DNA from: Paenibacillus sp. FSL A5-0031
Lineage (GTDB): Bacteria; Bacillota; Bacilli; Paenibacillales; Paenibacillaceae
DNA: 64,000 nt
Assembly (NCBI RefSeq): GCF_001956295.1
Contig: NZ_MRTD01000014.1
Span: forward strand, 142,087-206,086
Direction: 5' to 3'
A program made the position numbers and the translations under genes. The notes below the pieces were generated by a model, which was not told where the DNA came from, made no database searches, and was given only the letters and a program-made list of their open reading frames with translations. Of the stretch, positions 34,597 to 42,788 are shown in pieces (position 1 is the stretch's first letter; the number at the start of each line of letters is the position of its first letter).

Positions 34597-35434
34597 AAAT
34601 CATCATATTGTTTTCCTACTTATGATTTTGGTTAGCGGTTTTGTCGGAGCCCAAATGATAATATATCTTCTCCACGAACTCTTTGGATTTAATCCAACAT
34701 GGGGAATATTACAATACTGTATGGCTGCCTTAAACGAGCACACGTTTTTGCATTCAGCGGTAAATAATGTATTGAATGTTATTATTGCATACTGTTTCGG
34801 AATGGTCTTATTTGTAGGATGTAAACAGTTTTTGCTTGAGAGAAAGTGGTACAAATATGTACAAGCCAATCGTCATGTTCCATTATCAACACAACTTAAT
34901 CGCAAATATAAGCACTTAGATCAAGAGATTATTGTCATTGAGCAAAACTCTATGTTAGCGGTTACCTCTGGTTTCATACGTCCTAAGATCATTATTTCTT
35001 CTGAAATTATATCTGATTTTACTGAACGAGAAGTTTCTGCTATTATACTTCATGAGTACTGCCATTGTCGGAATTATGATCCGCTTCGAATGCTAATCAT
35101 TAAGATTATGACGGATAGTTTTCCTTTTATCCCCATTCTGAAACAATTTACACATTATATAAACGTGTGGGTTGAATTAGAAGCTGATAATTTTGCTGTT
35201 CAATATATGAAATCTCCAGTAGATCTTGCAAGTGTCTTATTAAAGTGTTCGAAGATGAGTAGAAAAATGGCCGTTGGCGTAGGCTTTGCTGATGAAGCAA
35301 TCAACTACCGGTTGCTCCGATTAATCGAGCCGAAGCAAGCAATTCGTGTTCCAATAATGCCTTTCAGTCCGTTGGTTATCTCTTCATTCACAATTTTTGT
35401 CATAAGCAGTATTGTAATAAGCGGCTGTTCCTAA
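34586..35434 (+). CDS. Short M56 (BlaR1-like) membrane metalloprotease
   Basis: A 282-residue protein with membrane helices at about 8-32, 55-76 and at the C-terminus, and a gluzincin domain between. The zinc site is LHEYCHCRNYDPLR (HEXXH) with a second Glu in ELEADNFAVQYM. BlaR1 is about twice as long and ends in a penicillin-binding sensor domain; here the protein stops right after the last helix. It overlaps the repressor gene by 11 bases, so the pair is a minimal repressor/antirepressor switch. The signal is unknown; metal, peptidoglycan fragments or an unlinked sensor are possible. Confidence 0.9.
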   Translation: MKLRNHHIVFLLMILVSGFVGAQMIIYLLHELFGFNPTWGILQYCMAALNEHTFLHSAVNNVLNVIIAYCFGMVLFVGCKQFLLERKWYKYVQANRHVPLSTQLNRKYKHLDQEIIVIEQNSMLAVTSGFIRPKIIISSEIISDFTEREVSAIILHEYCHCRNYDPLRMLIIKIMTDSFPFIPILKQFTHYINVWVELEADNFAVQYMKSPVDLASVLLKCSKMSRKMAVGVGFADEAINYRLLRLIEPKQAIRVPIMPFSPLVISSFTIFVISSIVISGCS

Positions 35435-35448
35435 GCCGCTTTCTGTTT
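35419..35448 (+). terminator. Terminator at end of blaI-M56 operon
   Basis: AAGCGGCT-GTTCCTA-AGCCGCTT followed by TCTGTTT. The stem overlaps the stop codon of the M56 gene and precedes the next dyad by ten bases. Confidence 0.75.
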
Positions 35449-35457
35449 AATCTAATG

Positions 35458-35474
35458 CACTACGATTTGTAGTA
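35458..35474. promoter_or_regulatory. BlaI-type dyad upstream of tlpA-lgt-like
   Basis: CACTACGATTTGTAGTA, 28 bases before the TTG start of the tlpA-like gene and just after the blaI-M56 terminator. With so little room the dyad must overlap the promoter or the transcript start. Confidence 0.72.
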
Positions 35475-35501
35475 CTAAAATATATGAGAGAGGGCTGGAA
35501 C

Positions 35502-36032
35502 TTGCGTAAACAACTGATACTGATCATCATCATTGCTGTTATAGTCATGATAGCTGTTTTGCAACCCGATCGAGAAAACCAAGAAGAAACTGCGAGGATT
35601 GGTTTTCAATCGCCAGATTTTGAGCTAAGAGGGATCGATGATATTCCATATTCACTTGCTGCCCTTGATGAAAAACCTGTGCTCATTAACTTTTGGGCAT
35701 CATGGTGCGGTCCTTGTCGAAAAGAGGCACCAGAATTAGTACGTTTGTATAAAAAGTATAATGGAAAAATTGGATTTTATGCAGTTAATTTAACAACGAA
35801 TGACAGTGTGAAGGGAGCAATTGCATTTTCACAAGAGTATCAATTGCCTTTTCCGGTATTGTTGGATGAAAAAGGAGAAGTATCGAAGCTCTATAAAATA
35901 AGATCCATTCCAACCACTTATTTTATTGATGGACGTGGGAAAATTATAAATGTTGTGACAGGATCTGCTTCACCAGAGACACTGGAGAAATTAATCAATC
36001 AAACCCTGGAGTCCTCAAGGAGGAATGATTAA
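35502..36032 (+). CDS. TlpA/ResA-like thiol-disulfide oxidoreductase
   Basis: A 176-residue membrane-anchored thioredoxin-fold protein: N-terminal helix (about 4-22), then PDFELRG, active site NFWASWCGPCRKEAPEL and cis-Pro loop SIPTTYF. Such proteins reduce disulfides outside the membrane, drawing electrons from CcdA. I start at TTG 35502, seven bases after AGAGAGGG, as the ATG at 35484 has no site. Its stop overlaps the next start (TAATG). A paralogue is at 43546 next to ccdA. Controlled by the dyad at 35458. Confidence 0.9.
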   Translation: MRKQLILIIIIAVIVMIAVLQPDRENQEETARIGFQSPDFELRGIDDIPYSLAALDEKPVLINFWASWCGPCRKEAPELVRLYKKYNGKIGFYAVNLTTNDSVKGAIAFSQEYQLPFPVLLDEKGEVSKLYKIRSIPTTYFIDGRGKIINVVTGSASPETLEKLINQTLESSRRND

Positions 36033-36751
36033 TGGTAGATGTATTGCAAATTGGTCCAATTCTTATTCGATTTACTTGGTTATATTTTATGATTTCTGCG
36101 ATTTTCGGTTTCTATATTATGAGATATGTACTACAACGAAAATCACCACATAATTTGCATATCATTGATGTTTTATCAACGAGTGGCGTTTTGGCTTTAT
36201 TAATATGGAAAATAGGCCCTGCAGTAGCGAATCCTTTGTTGCTTACTAGCCCGATGTCATTAATTATATATCCCGGAACCCCGTTTAGTACCAGGCTTGC
36301 TTTAGTGATTGTACTGATGTATTTGATATATACAATATGGCGAAGACAAATGAAATTGATGATAGTGTTGGATACCATTGTTATTGGATGGATTGCTTCT
36401 TCACTCGTATTTCAGATCACACACTGGCAATACGGATTACTTACAACTGTTCCTTGGGGGATTTCTATATCAAATCCGGATCTACGCTATCACCCTACTA
36501 ATGTATATAAGTTATTTCTGCTAATTCCTCTAGTATGGAAAATGAATAAGCCGATTTTTGGTCAAGGGGAAATTGGTTACACTGGACTGTTAGGATATGG
36601 TTTGATATGTCTTTTAGTTTCATTTTTTGAACCTAAACTTACTGTATGGCTAGGACTATCTAAAGAACAAATTATGGCTGGTACGATCTTTTTGGTAGGT
36701 TTCATTGCTATGTTTGTCATCCAGTATCCTAAATCTTTAAGTAGGACGTAA
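36032..36751 (+). CDS. Lgt-like membrane protein lacking core catalytic motif
   Basis: A 239-residue polytopic protein that resembles prolipoprotein diacylglyceryl transferase in helix pattern and in RYHPTNVYKLF (Lgt has HPTxLYE), with IGPILIRFTWLYFMI at the front as in Lgt. The arginine-containing GRxxNFxNxE motif, required in known Lgt enzymes, cannot be found, nor the HGG loop. It may bind lipid or lipoprotein without transferring diacylglycerol, or do another acyl reaction. It is coupled to the tlpA gene, a pairing also seen for redox and lipoprotein maturation genes. A true lgt-like copy is at 18407. Confidence 0.65.
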   Translation: MVDVLQIGPILIRFTWLYFMISAIFGFYIMRYVLQRKSPHNLHIIDVLSTSGVLALLIWKIGPAVANPLLLTSPMSLIIYPGTPFSTRLALVIVLMYLIYTIWRRQMKLMIVLDTIVIGWIASSLVFQITHWQYGLLTTVPWGISISNPDLRYHPTNVYKLFLLIPLVWKMNKPIFGQGEIGYTGLLGYGLICLLVSFFEPKLTVWLGLSKEQIMAGTIFLVGFIAMFVIQYPKSLSRT

Positions 36752-36777
36752 TACTAAATCTCAACGTTTTGGTTAAT

Positions 36778-36794
36778 AACTACATACTGTAGTT
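36778..36794. promoter_or_regulatory. BlaI-type dyad upstream of decayed wall-binding gene
   Basis: AACTACATACTGTAGTT, the most symmetric of the set: the outer arms AACTAC/GTAGTT are perfect complements. It lies 39 bases before the start of the pseudogene at 36833. Confidence 0.7.
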
Positions 36795-36832
36795 CTAATT
36801 CACCGGCTGCAATAGTTTCTTAGACACTATGG

Positions 36833-37806
36833 ATGGCGACAAGCGAAATGAATCGACCACGTGGAGTAGCGCTTGTAAATGTACTAGACTGGCAAACTGC
36901 GTTAGTTAGTGCAGACTTGATTCACTTTCCCAATAATGGACCCATTCTTTTTTTAACAAAGACGGCATACAGGATGCCACGCTAAATGAGATTAAGCGCC
37001 TTACCAACAGGAGTTATTGATAACGATGTCATACAAGTTGTTGTACTGATATGGCGAGGGCAATCGAGGCTTATTATACTAAGGTATCGAATGAAAATCC
37101 TCAGTCGGTTGTTGTCGGTTCTTGGACAGTCAAGAATATACACTCCCCGCGTTAAATTGGATTTCACATATGTCTGAACCGTTGCTCTATGAGACCCATG
37201 TTGTACCAGAGGAAACAATAGTAACAATACAGGCTCGCAAAAGAAATGCTAATATCTATCTATTGGGACCAGAGTTGATTGATTCTGCCAGCGTTGAAGA
37301 AAAATTGGGGCAACAAAATGGTAAGGTGATACGAGCAGCTGAAATAACCCTTATGATAATGCAATTGCCTCTGCAAAATACAAAGATCCTGCAACTGGTT
37401 TTGGTTGGGGGATTACAACCCCAGGTCACAACCTTTCTTTTGTAAATTTAGATACACCATATTTGGCACTTGCAGCACCCCTTTTTCTCACTTAGGCAAA
37501 CACTCGCCTTTACTTTGTACGAGTAAAGAAAAGATGCCAGATAGCGTCATGAAATATGCGATGTCATTGCAGCCTAAATATAAAAAATCAACAACAGAGG
37601 GACCATACAATCAAGCTTGGTTAACCGGAAATGTAGAATCACTTGACGATACTTCACTAGGAGAAATCGATGTTATGTTTGGGATCGTTTCTGAAACAGG
37701 AGAAGGCCATGGCGGGCTCGGAAATGAAATGACAAATCCAAACAAGCCAAGCACAACCGATGAAGTAGGGGATAAAACCGAAGGAATGCCGAGTATGAAT
37801 CATTAA
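36833..37806 (+). pseudogene. Cell-wall-binding-repeat-like protein, frameshifted
   Basis: Pieces in all three frames run in order: MATSEMNRPRGVALVN, ALVSADLIHFPNNGPILFLT, EIKRLTTGVIDNDVIQVVV, LPALNWISHMSEPLLYETHV, RKRNANIYLLGPELI, YKDPATGFGWGITTPGHN, LFSHLGKHSPLL and EKMPDSVMKYAMSLQPKYKK. The 'DALVAAPLAxxxxAPILLT' type pattern and the repeated IYLLG strings point to the cell wall binding repeat 2 family. At least four frame breaks destroy it. The tail is rich in Gly, His and Glu (GEGHGGLGNEM). Under its dyad it was probably a surface protein of the same regulon. Confidence 0.65.
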
Positions 37807-38214
37807 AATAAGACCCAATCAAATTCTAATTTCTCTCGTCAAAGAAGTTTCTTAATATCTGGATATATACTGAGATTGCTTCGAATGGTGAAGCGATTAT
37901 AACCAGCCATGGCCGATGTGGAAATCGCCTAATCGATCAACTTGCGACTCAAAAAAAGTGGTATATTCTTACGGAGAAAGAAGAGGAGATGAACTGGAAA
38001 TTATTCAAATACAGTCTGAATCCCCTTTGATCTTTCAAATAAGGGAAGGTCACACGTTTTATGAAGTTAAAATGCCACTACATGTGTTTATAATGCTTGG
38101 AATACTGCCGTTGCATGGGTTAACAGCGCATCGTATGGGAATTGATTCTAGAAGACGGATTCGGATACCCTACGATACCTACGTAATAGAACTTAGTAAG
38201 TATCATTATTCACT
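37807..38214. other. Gap with a weak open frame
   Basis: A frame from about 37916 on the plus strand (ERRGDELEIIQIQSESP, then FYEVKMPLHVFIMLGIL) stays open to 38242, but it runs through the asnB promoter and dyad, has no ribosome site, and matches nothing I know. I regard it as a possible gene remnant only. Confidence 0.3.
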
Positions 38215-38243
38215 TTATTACACTACGCTAAGTAGCGTATAAT
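38215..38243 (+). promoter_or_regulatory. Promoter with BlaI-type dyad in spacer (asnB)
   Basis: TTATTA (38215-38220), 17 bases, TATAAT (38238-38243). The dyad CACTACGCTAAGTAGCG (38221-38237) fills the spacer exactly, so bound repressor would exclude RNA polymerase. Confidence 0.72.
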
Positions 38244-38293
38244 GAGATTGTAGAGATTTAAATAGACTAAACAGATGATGAAAGGTGTTGCAT

Positions 38294-40141
38294 ATGTGCG
38301 GTTTTGTAGGTTTTGCAGATAGTCATTTAGACATGGATCAAACATCGATCATTAAATCAATGATGGATACGATTATCCATAGAGGTCCTGATAGCGGTGG
38401 TATTTATTCGGATGAGCAAGTAACGTTCGGATTTCGACGTTTAAAGATCATTGATATATCTGAAGTAGCAAGTCAACCAATGTTCAATGAAGATAAGAGC
38501 TGTGTTCTGGTTTTTAATGGCGAAATATACAACTATCAAGAACTTCGGCATGATCTAGTTGAGAGAGGTCATATATTCAAAAGCAATACAGATAGTGAAG
38601 TCATCATTCATGCTTATGAAGAGTTTGGCGTCGAAGTATTGCATAAGTTAAGAGGAATGTTTGCCTTTGCTATATGGGATACGAAGAAAGAGACTATGTT
38701 TTTAGCGAGGGATTTCTTCGGAATAAAACCGCTCTACTACACTCAAAATACAAGAGATAGTTCTTTTATATTTGGTTCGGAGATTAAATCGTTCTTAAAG
38801 CAGCCTGCGTTTATTAAAGAAATGAATAAGGATGCATTAAAGCCTTATTTGACTTTTCAATATTCAGTATTGGATGAAACTTTTTTCAAGGGCGTGTACA
38901 AGCTGAAGCCCGGTCACTATATGATCTACAAAAAAGGCCGGATTGAGGTTAAATCCTACTGGGATTCGCAATTTAACTCAGAAGAAAATACACTGAAACA
39001 TTACGTAGAAAAAATAAAGAACACATTACGGGAATCAGTTGAATATCACGGCATTAGCGATGTTAAGGTGGGTTCTTTCTTGTCGGGTGGCATTGATTCC
39101 AGTTATATAACCGCACTACTAGAGCCTAGTAAAACGTTTTCCGTTGGTTTTCAAGACTACAATGGGATTTTTAATGAGACAAATCTCGCAGAAGATTTAT
39201 CGAAGATACTACAAATAGAAAATCATAAAAAGCTGGTTAGTGCAGATGAGTGTTTTGATTTGTTGCCAACTATTCAATATCATATGGATGAACCGCAGTC
39301 TAACCCGTCTTCTGTACCCTTATATTTTTTAGCAGAACTAGCTAGCAAGCATGTAACCGTAGTGTTGTCGGGGGAAGGAGCAGATGAGATTTTTGGTGGA
39401 TACGATTGGTATGATTCTACGCCTGCCATGAAAAGATACGAGAAAATTCCATATGTGGTCAGGCGTCCGCTCTCTTTGTTCTCTAAAAAACTCCCTAGAA
39501 ATCGCATTTCTTCGTTTTTGGTTAAAGGTGGGCAAAGGGTAGAGGAACGTTTTATCGGACAAGCCAAAGTATTCGAAGAAGTAGATGCTTTAAATGTATT
39601 AAAGGACGAATACAAGAATGGTCCATCTATACAAAGTATTACCAAAGCAGTATATGACAATGTTCAAGGCAAAGACGATGTGTCGAAAATGCAATATCTA
39701 GATCTTAAGCTCTGGCTACCAGGTGATATATTGTTGAAAGCAGATAAAATGAGCTTGGCACATTCTATTGAGCTTCGGGTTCCTTTTCTTGATAAAAAGG
39801 TTATGAATCTAGCATCAAAAATACCAACAAGCCTTCGTGTACATCCGAACAATACCAAATATGCTTTAAGGACGGCAGCAAAGGAAGTATTGCCAGACGA
39901 GTGGGCAAACAGACCGAAAGTTGGCTTCCCGGTACCCATTAGGCATTGGCTCAGGGAAGAAAAATATTATTCAATCGTCAAAGAAATGTTTCTATCAGAT
40001 CGAGCTAAGCAATTTTTCAATACAGATGTATTAATGAAGTTTTTGGATGCTCATTATTCAGGTAAACAAAACTATGCGAGGAATATCTGGACCGTCTATG
40101 TTTTTCTAGTTTGGTATAAGAAGTTCTTTGAAGAACTATAA
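38294..40141 (+). CDS. asnB: Glutamine-dependent asparagine synthetase family (AsnB)
   Basis: A 615-residue intact class II amidotransferase. Start ATG 38294 puts the nucleophile Cys at position 2 (MCGFVGF). Glutaminase blocks HRGPDSGG, FNGEIYNYQE and RGMFAFAIWD, then the PP-loop GSFLSGGIDSSY and SGEGADEIFGGY are all canonical. In B. subtilis and lactobacilli, AsnB family members amidate meso-diaminopimelate in peptidoglycan precursors rather than making free asparagine; the neighbourhood of wall hydrolases makes that plausible here, as inference. AAAGGTG serves as ribosome site. The C39-like gene follows after 26 bases. It is the active counterpart of the dead homologue at 7994. Confidence 0.92.
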   Translation: MCGFVGFADSHLDMDQTSIIKSMMDTIIHRGPDSGGIYSDEQVTFGFRRLKIIDISEVASQPMFNEDKSCVLVFNGEIYNYQELRHDLVERGHIFKSNTDSEVIIHAYEEFGVEVLHKLRGMFAFAIWDTKKETMFLARDFFGIKPLYYTQNTRDSSFIFGSEIKSFLKQPAFIKEMNKDALKPYLTFQYSVLDETFFKGVYKLKPGHYMIYKKGRIEVKSYWDSQFNSEENTLKHYVEKIKNTLRESVEYHGISDVKVGSFLSGGIDSSYITALLEPSKTFSVGFQDYNGIFNETNLAEDLSKILQIENHKKLVSADECFDLLPTIQYHMDEPQSNPSSVPLYFLAELASKHVTVVLSGEGADEIFGGYDWYDSTPAMKRYEKIPYVVRRPLSLFSKKLPRNRISSFLVKGGQRVEERFIGQAKVFEEVDALNVLKDEYKNGPSIQSITKAVYDNVQGKDDVSKMQYLDLKLWLPGDILLKADKMSLAHSIELRVPFLDKKVMNLASKIPTSLRVHPNNTKYALRTAAKEVLPDEWANRPKVGFPVPIRHWLREEKYYSIVKEMFLSDRAKQFFNTDVLMKFLDAHYSGKQNYARNIWTVYVFLVWYKKFFEEL

Positions 40142-40167
40142 CGTACTAATTGTAGAGGTAGACTAAT

Positions 40168-41217
40168 ATGGGGAAAAAAAATGTTCTATTGGGGATAATT
40201 TTGGGTATGGTCTTAATTCTCTCTTTACTAATTAGTAAAGAGAGAATTGATGATGTTCCAACTACTATGGTTAAAAATAAAATCAAGCAAGCAAGTATTG
40301 TAATTATAAATAAGGATGCAATTACGCAATTGCCAATCAAGGATTCTGAATATGTGATAATGAGAGAGGCTTCTGGTGAAGTTATTGAAACCATGAAAAC
40401 AGATGCCGCAGGCAAAGCAACATCAAGATTACTTGATTATGAGGCGACTAGTTATATCATTAAGCAAAAGCAGGTTATGTTGCCTTATAAGTTAAGTGAT
40501 GTAGAATTTCTTGTTGAAGTTAATGCACCTATTTTGGAGTTCGAAGATACGAATCAGATGCTTGATTATGTGAAGGAAGTTGGGCGAACTGCTGATGGCC
40601 AAATAGAGATTAAAAAAGTATTAATGAATGTTAATACACTTATGCAGAAACCTGAGCTGCCGAACGGGTGCGAAATTGTCTCATTAACAGCTGTGCTCAA
40701 TTACTATGGATATAAGGTTACAAAAACGGAAATGTCAGATACATATTTACCAAAAGAGTCGTTTGCAGTGAATGAGAATAAATTATATGGACCAGATCCA
40801 TATAAAGCCTATGGCGGTAATCCGCGCAATTTGAATGGTGCTTTTTTTAGTTATTCTCCTCCTATAGTAGAAGCTGCAAAATTATATTTTGATGCTGTAG
40901 GAGGAAGGAATAGTATTGCGGATATCAGCGGTAGTTCAAAGGAACAGATAATAGAATATCTTAATAAAGGGATCCCAGTAGTTGTATGGATAACGTTAGA
41001 CCTATCAAAGCCACAAATTAATGCTGGATGGTATTTGAACGATTCGGGAGAATATTTTCCAGCACCAGTCAATTTGCATGTCGTTGTATTAAACGGATAT
41101 GAAGAAAATCTTGTACATGTTATGAATCCGTTAGAAGGACAAGTTACTTATAATGCGGATACTTTTTTTAAAAGTTATGATGAGATAGGAAGCCATGCAT
41201 TAATTGTCGGGAACTAA
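40168..41217 (+). CDS. Membrane-anchored C39-like cysteine peptidase
   Basis: A 349-residue protein: N-terminal anchor (about 5-22), an Ig-like SpaA-type region (about 40-110; SEYVIMREASGEVIETMKTDAAG), and a Peptidase_C39_2 domain (about 145-349). Catalytic Cys lies in LPNGCEIVSLTAVLNYYG, His in NLHVVVLNGYE and the third residue in HVMNPLEG. YvpB-type members are extracytoplasmic; substrates are unknown. It is cotranscribed with asnB by spacing. A weak TAC-TAATT-GTA core lies just before it (40145-40155) but lacks full arms. Confidence 0.85.
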   Translation: MGKKNVLLGIILGMVLILSLLISKERIDDVPTTMVKNKIKQASIVIINKDAITQLPIKDSEYVIMREASGEVIETMKTDAAGKATSRLLDYEATSYIIKQKQVMLPYKLSDVEFLVEVNAPILEFEDTNQMLDYVKEVGRTADGQIEIKKVLMNVNTLMQKPELPNGCEIVSLTAVLNYYGYKVTKTEMSDTYLPKESFAVNENKLYGPDPYKAYGGNPRNLNGAFFSYSPPIVEAAKLYFDAVGGRNSIADISGSSKEQIIEYLNKGIPVVVWITLDLSKPQINAGWYLNDSGEYFPAPVNLHVVVLNGYEENLVHVMNPLEGQVTYNADTFFKSYDEIGSHALIVGN

Positions 41218-41325
41218 TTAGTTAGTGAGAATTATTTGATAAGTGTGTAAACGGGCTATTTTCATCAATGCGAATCTTTTAACCAATTGTCATTTTTGAT
41301 GTGCAGGTTGGAAAGGGATATTTGT

Positions 41326-41946
41326 ATGAGGGTTACCAAATGGGTGATTGCATCCCTTAATCTTGCTACTATAATTGTTGTTTTTTGGAATATGGAGGTT
41401 TTAATACAATGGATTGATGATGAAAACGGGTACTTCGTCGTTGACTTTATGTTAACCGTCTTGTTGGCAGCAGTCCCAGGTATTCCGTTCGGTATTGTCG
41501 GTGGAATCATTGGTGCGAAGTACGGCGTCATATGGGGAGGCTTGTTAAACATCGCTGCCTCTACGCTGGCTGCAACATTTGTTTACTTCTTATTCCGTTA
41601 TTTGCTACATAACCAAGGAAGAGCATTACTTGAGAGGAATAGCTCATTAAGACAAATGGACAAGTTCATTAACCGCCATACATTCTGGGCTTTACTCATG
41701 GCTCGTATTATTCCAATTCTCCCTGCAGCAGTTATTAACTTGTATGCTGGTGTGTTTGGTTTAAACTTTAAAGTATTTTTACTTTCAACGCTTCTAGGCA
41801 AAATACCAGTTATGCTTGTATTTGCATATGTTGGAGACAATCTGCGCTCTGGCTCCGGAGAGTGGATTTTTGTAGTTGTTATATATGCTCTATTTCTATT
41901 TTTCGTTTATGGGTTGTATCGATTGCTCAACAATAGACGGAGATAA
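41326..41946 (+). CDS. VTT (DedA/TVP38-like) membrane protein
   Basis: A 206-residue polytopic protein with the VTT domain features FGIVGGIIGAKYGVIWGGLLN, LLMARIIPILPAAVINLYAG and LLGKIPVMLVFAY. VTT/DedA proteins are linked to lipid translocation (undecaprenyl phosphate or phospholipids) and membrane stress tolerance. I start at ATG 41326 behind GGAAAGGG. A 108-base gap separates it from the C39-like gene. Confidence 0.88.
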   Translation: MRVTKWVIASLNLATIIVVFWNMEVLIQWIDDENGYFVVDFMLTVLLAAVPGIPFGIVGGIIGAKYGVIWGGLLNIAASTLAATFVYFLFRYLLHNQGRALLERNSSLRQMDKFINRHTFWALLMARIIPILPAAVINLYAGVFGLNFKVFLLSTLLGKIPVMLVFAYVGDNLRSGSGEWIFVVVIYALFLFFVYGLYRLLNNRRR

Positions 41947-42063
41947 TTCTCTACCACGTCCAGTTCGCCACTAGTGATGTGATTGAGGGCTATTTCAAGA
42001 GCTATTAGAAGAACTATTTTATAAGATTTATTAGGTGAATTATGTAATCGAAGGAGAAGCTCA

Positions 42064-42777
42064 ATGGGAACCGCTGATTTAACTATATGGATTGTGTTTG
42101 GGGCAGGATTTCTATCGTTCATTTCCCCATGTTGTCTCCCACTTTATCCATCGTATTTGTCTTATATAACTGGAGTGTCAGTCAACGATTTGAAAACAGG
42201 CAAAGGACTGTTTCAAAAACAGGCGTTACTTCATACGATATTCTTTATTTTTGGATTTTCAATCATTTTTTTTGCATTGGGTCTGTCGGCTAGTTTAGTC
42301 GGGAATCTTTTTTCTGAGTATCAGAATTTAATCAGGCAATTAGGTGGCATAATGGTTGCTCTTTTTGGTCTTGTCATGTTGGGCATATTTACACCTAAGA
42401 TATTGCTAAAATCGGTGAAATTTGAATGGAAAAAACGCCCGATGGGTTACCTTGGTTCTGTTCTGGTTGGGATCACTTATGCTGCCGGTTGGACACCTTG
42501 TGTTGGGCCGATATTGGCTGCCGTACTTGCACTAGGGGTAAGCAATTCGGGTCAAGCTGTGATTTACACAGTAGCTTATACAATTGGGTTTTCTATTCCA
42601 TTTTTCGTTATGGCCTTTTTTATTGGAAAGATACGATGGTTGCTTAAATATTCAAACATGTTTATGAAAGTCGGAGGAGCAATGATGGTTATTACCGGAG
42701 TTCTGCTTTATACGGATAAAATGACCGAAATTACAATTTTCTTTATAAAACTTTATGGTGGCTTTACAGGATTTTAA
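42064..42777 (+). CDS. ccdA: CcdA cytochrome c biogenesis/thiol electron carrier
   Basis: A 237-residue protein with six helices and the two redox cysteine motifs FISPCCLPLYPSYLSYI (helix 1) and GWTPCVGPILAAVLALG (helix 4). CcdA moves electrons from cytoplasmic thioredoxin to outer thiol proteins such as ResA, TlpA and StoA. The DsbD-like gene starts within 12 bases of its stop and a TlpA gene follows, giving a complete redox relay. Start follows AAGGAGAAGC. Confidence 0.92.
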   Translation: MGTADLTIWIVFGAGFLSFISPCCLPLYPSYLSYITGVSVNDLKTGKGLFQKQALLHTIFFIFGFSIIFFALGLSASLVGNLFSEYQNLIRQLGGIMVALFGLVMLGIFTPKILLKSVKFEWKKRPMGYLGSVLVGITYAAGWTPCVGPILAAVLALGVSNSGQAVIYTVAYTIGFSIPFFVMAFFIGKIRWLLKYSNMFMKVGGAMMVITGVLLYTDKMTEITIFFIKLYGGFTGF

Positions 42778-42788
42778 GGGAGATGGAT

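Noticed and set aside
37916..38242. 108-codon open frame before asnB
   Set aside because: It overlaps the asnB promoter and dyad, lacks a ribosome site and resembles no protein; most likely chance or a remnant.
40145..40155. TAC-TAATT-GTA core before the C39-like gene
   Set aside because: Only the inner three bases of each arm fit; the outer arm bases do not match, and spacing suggests the gene is transcribed with asnB.
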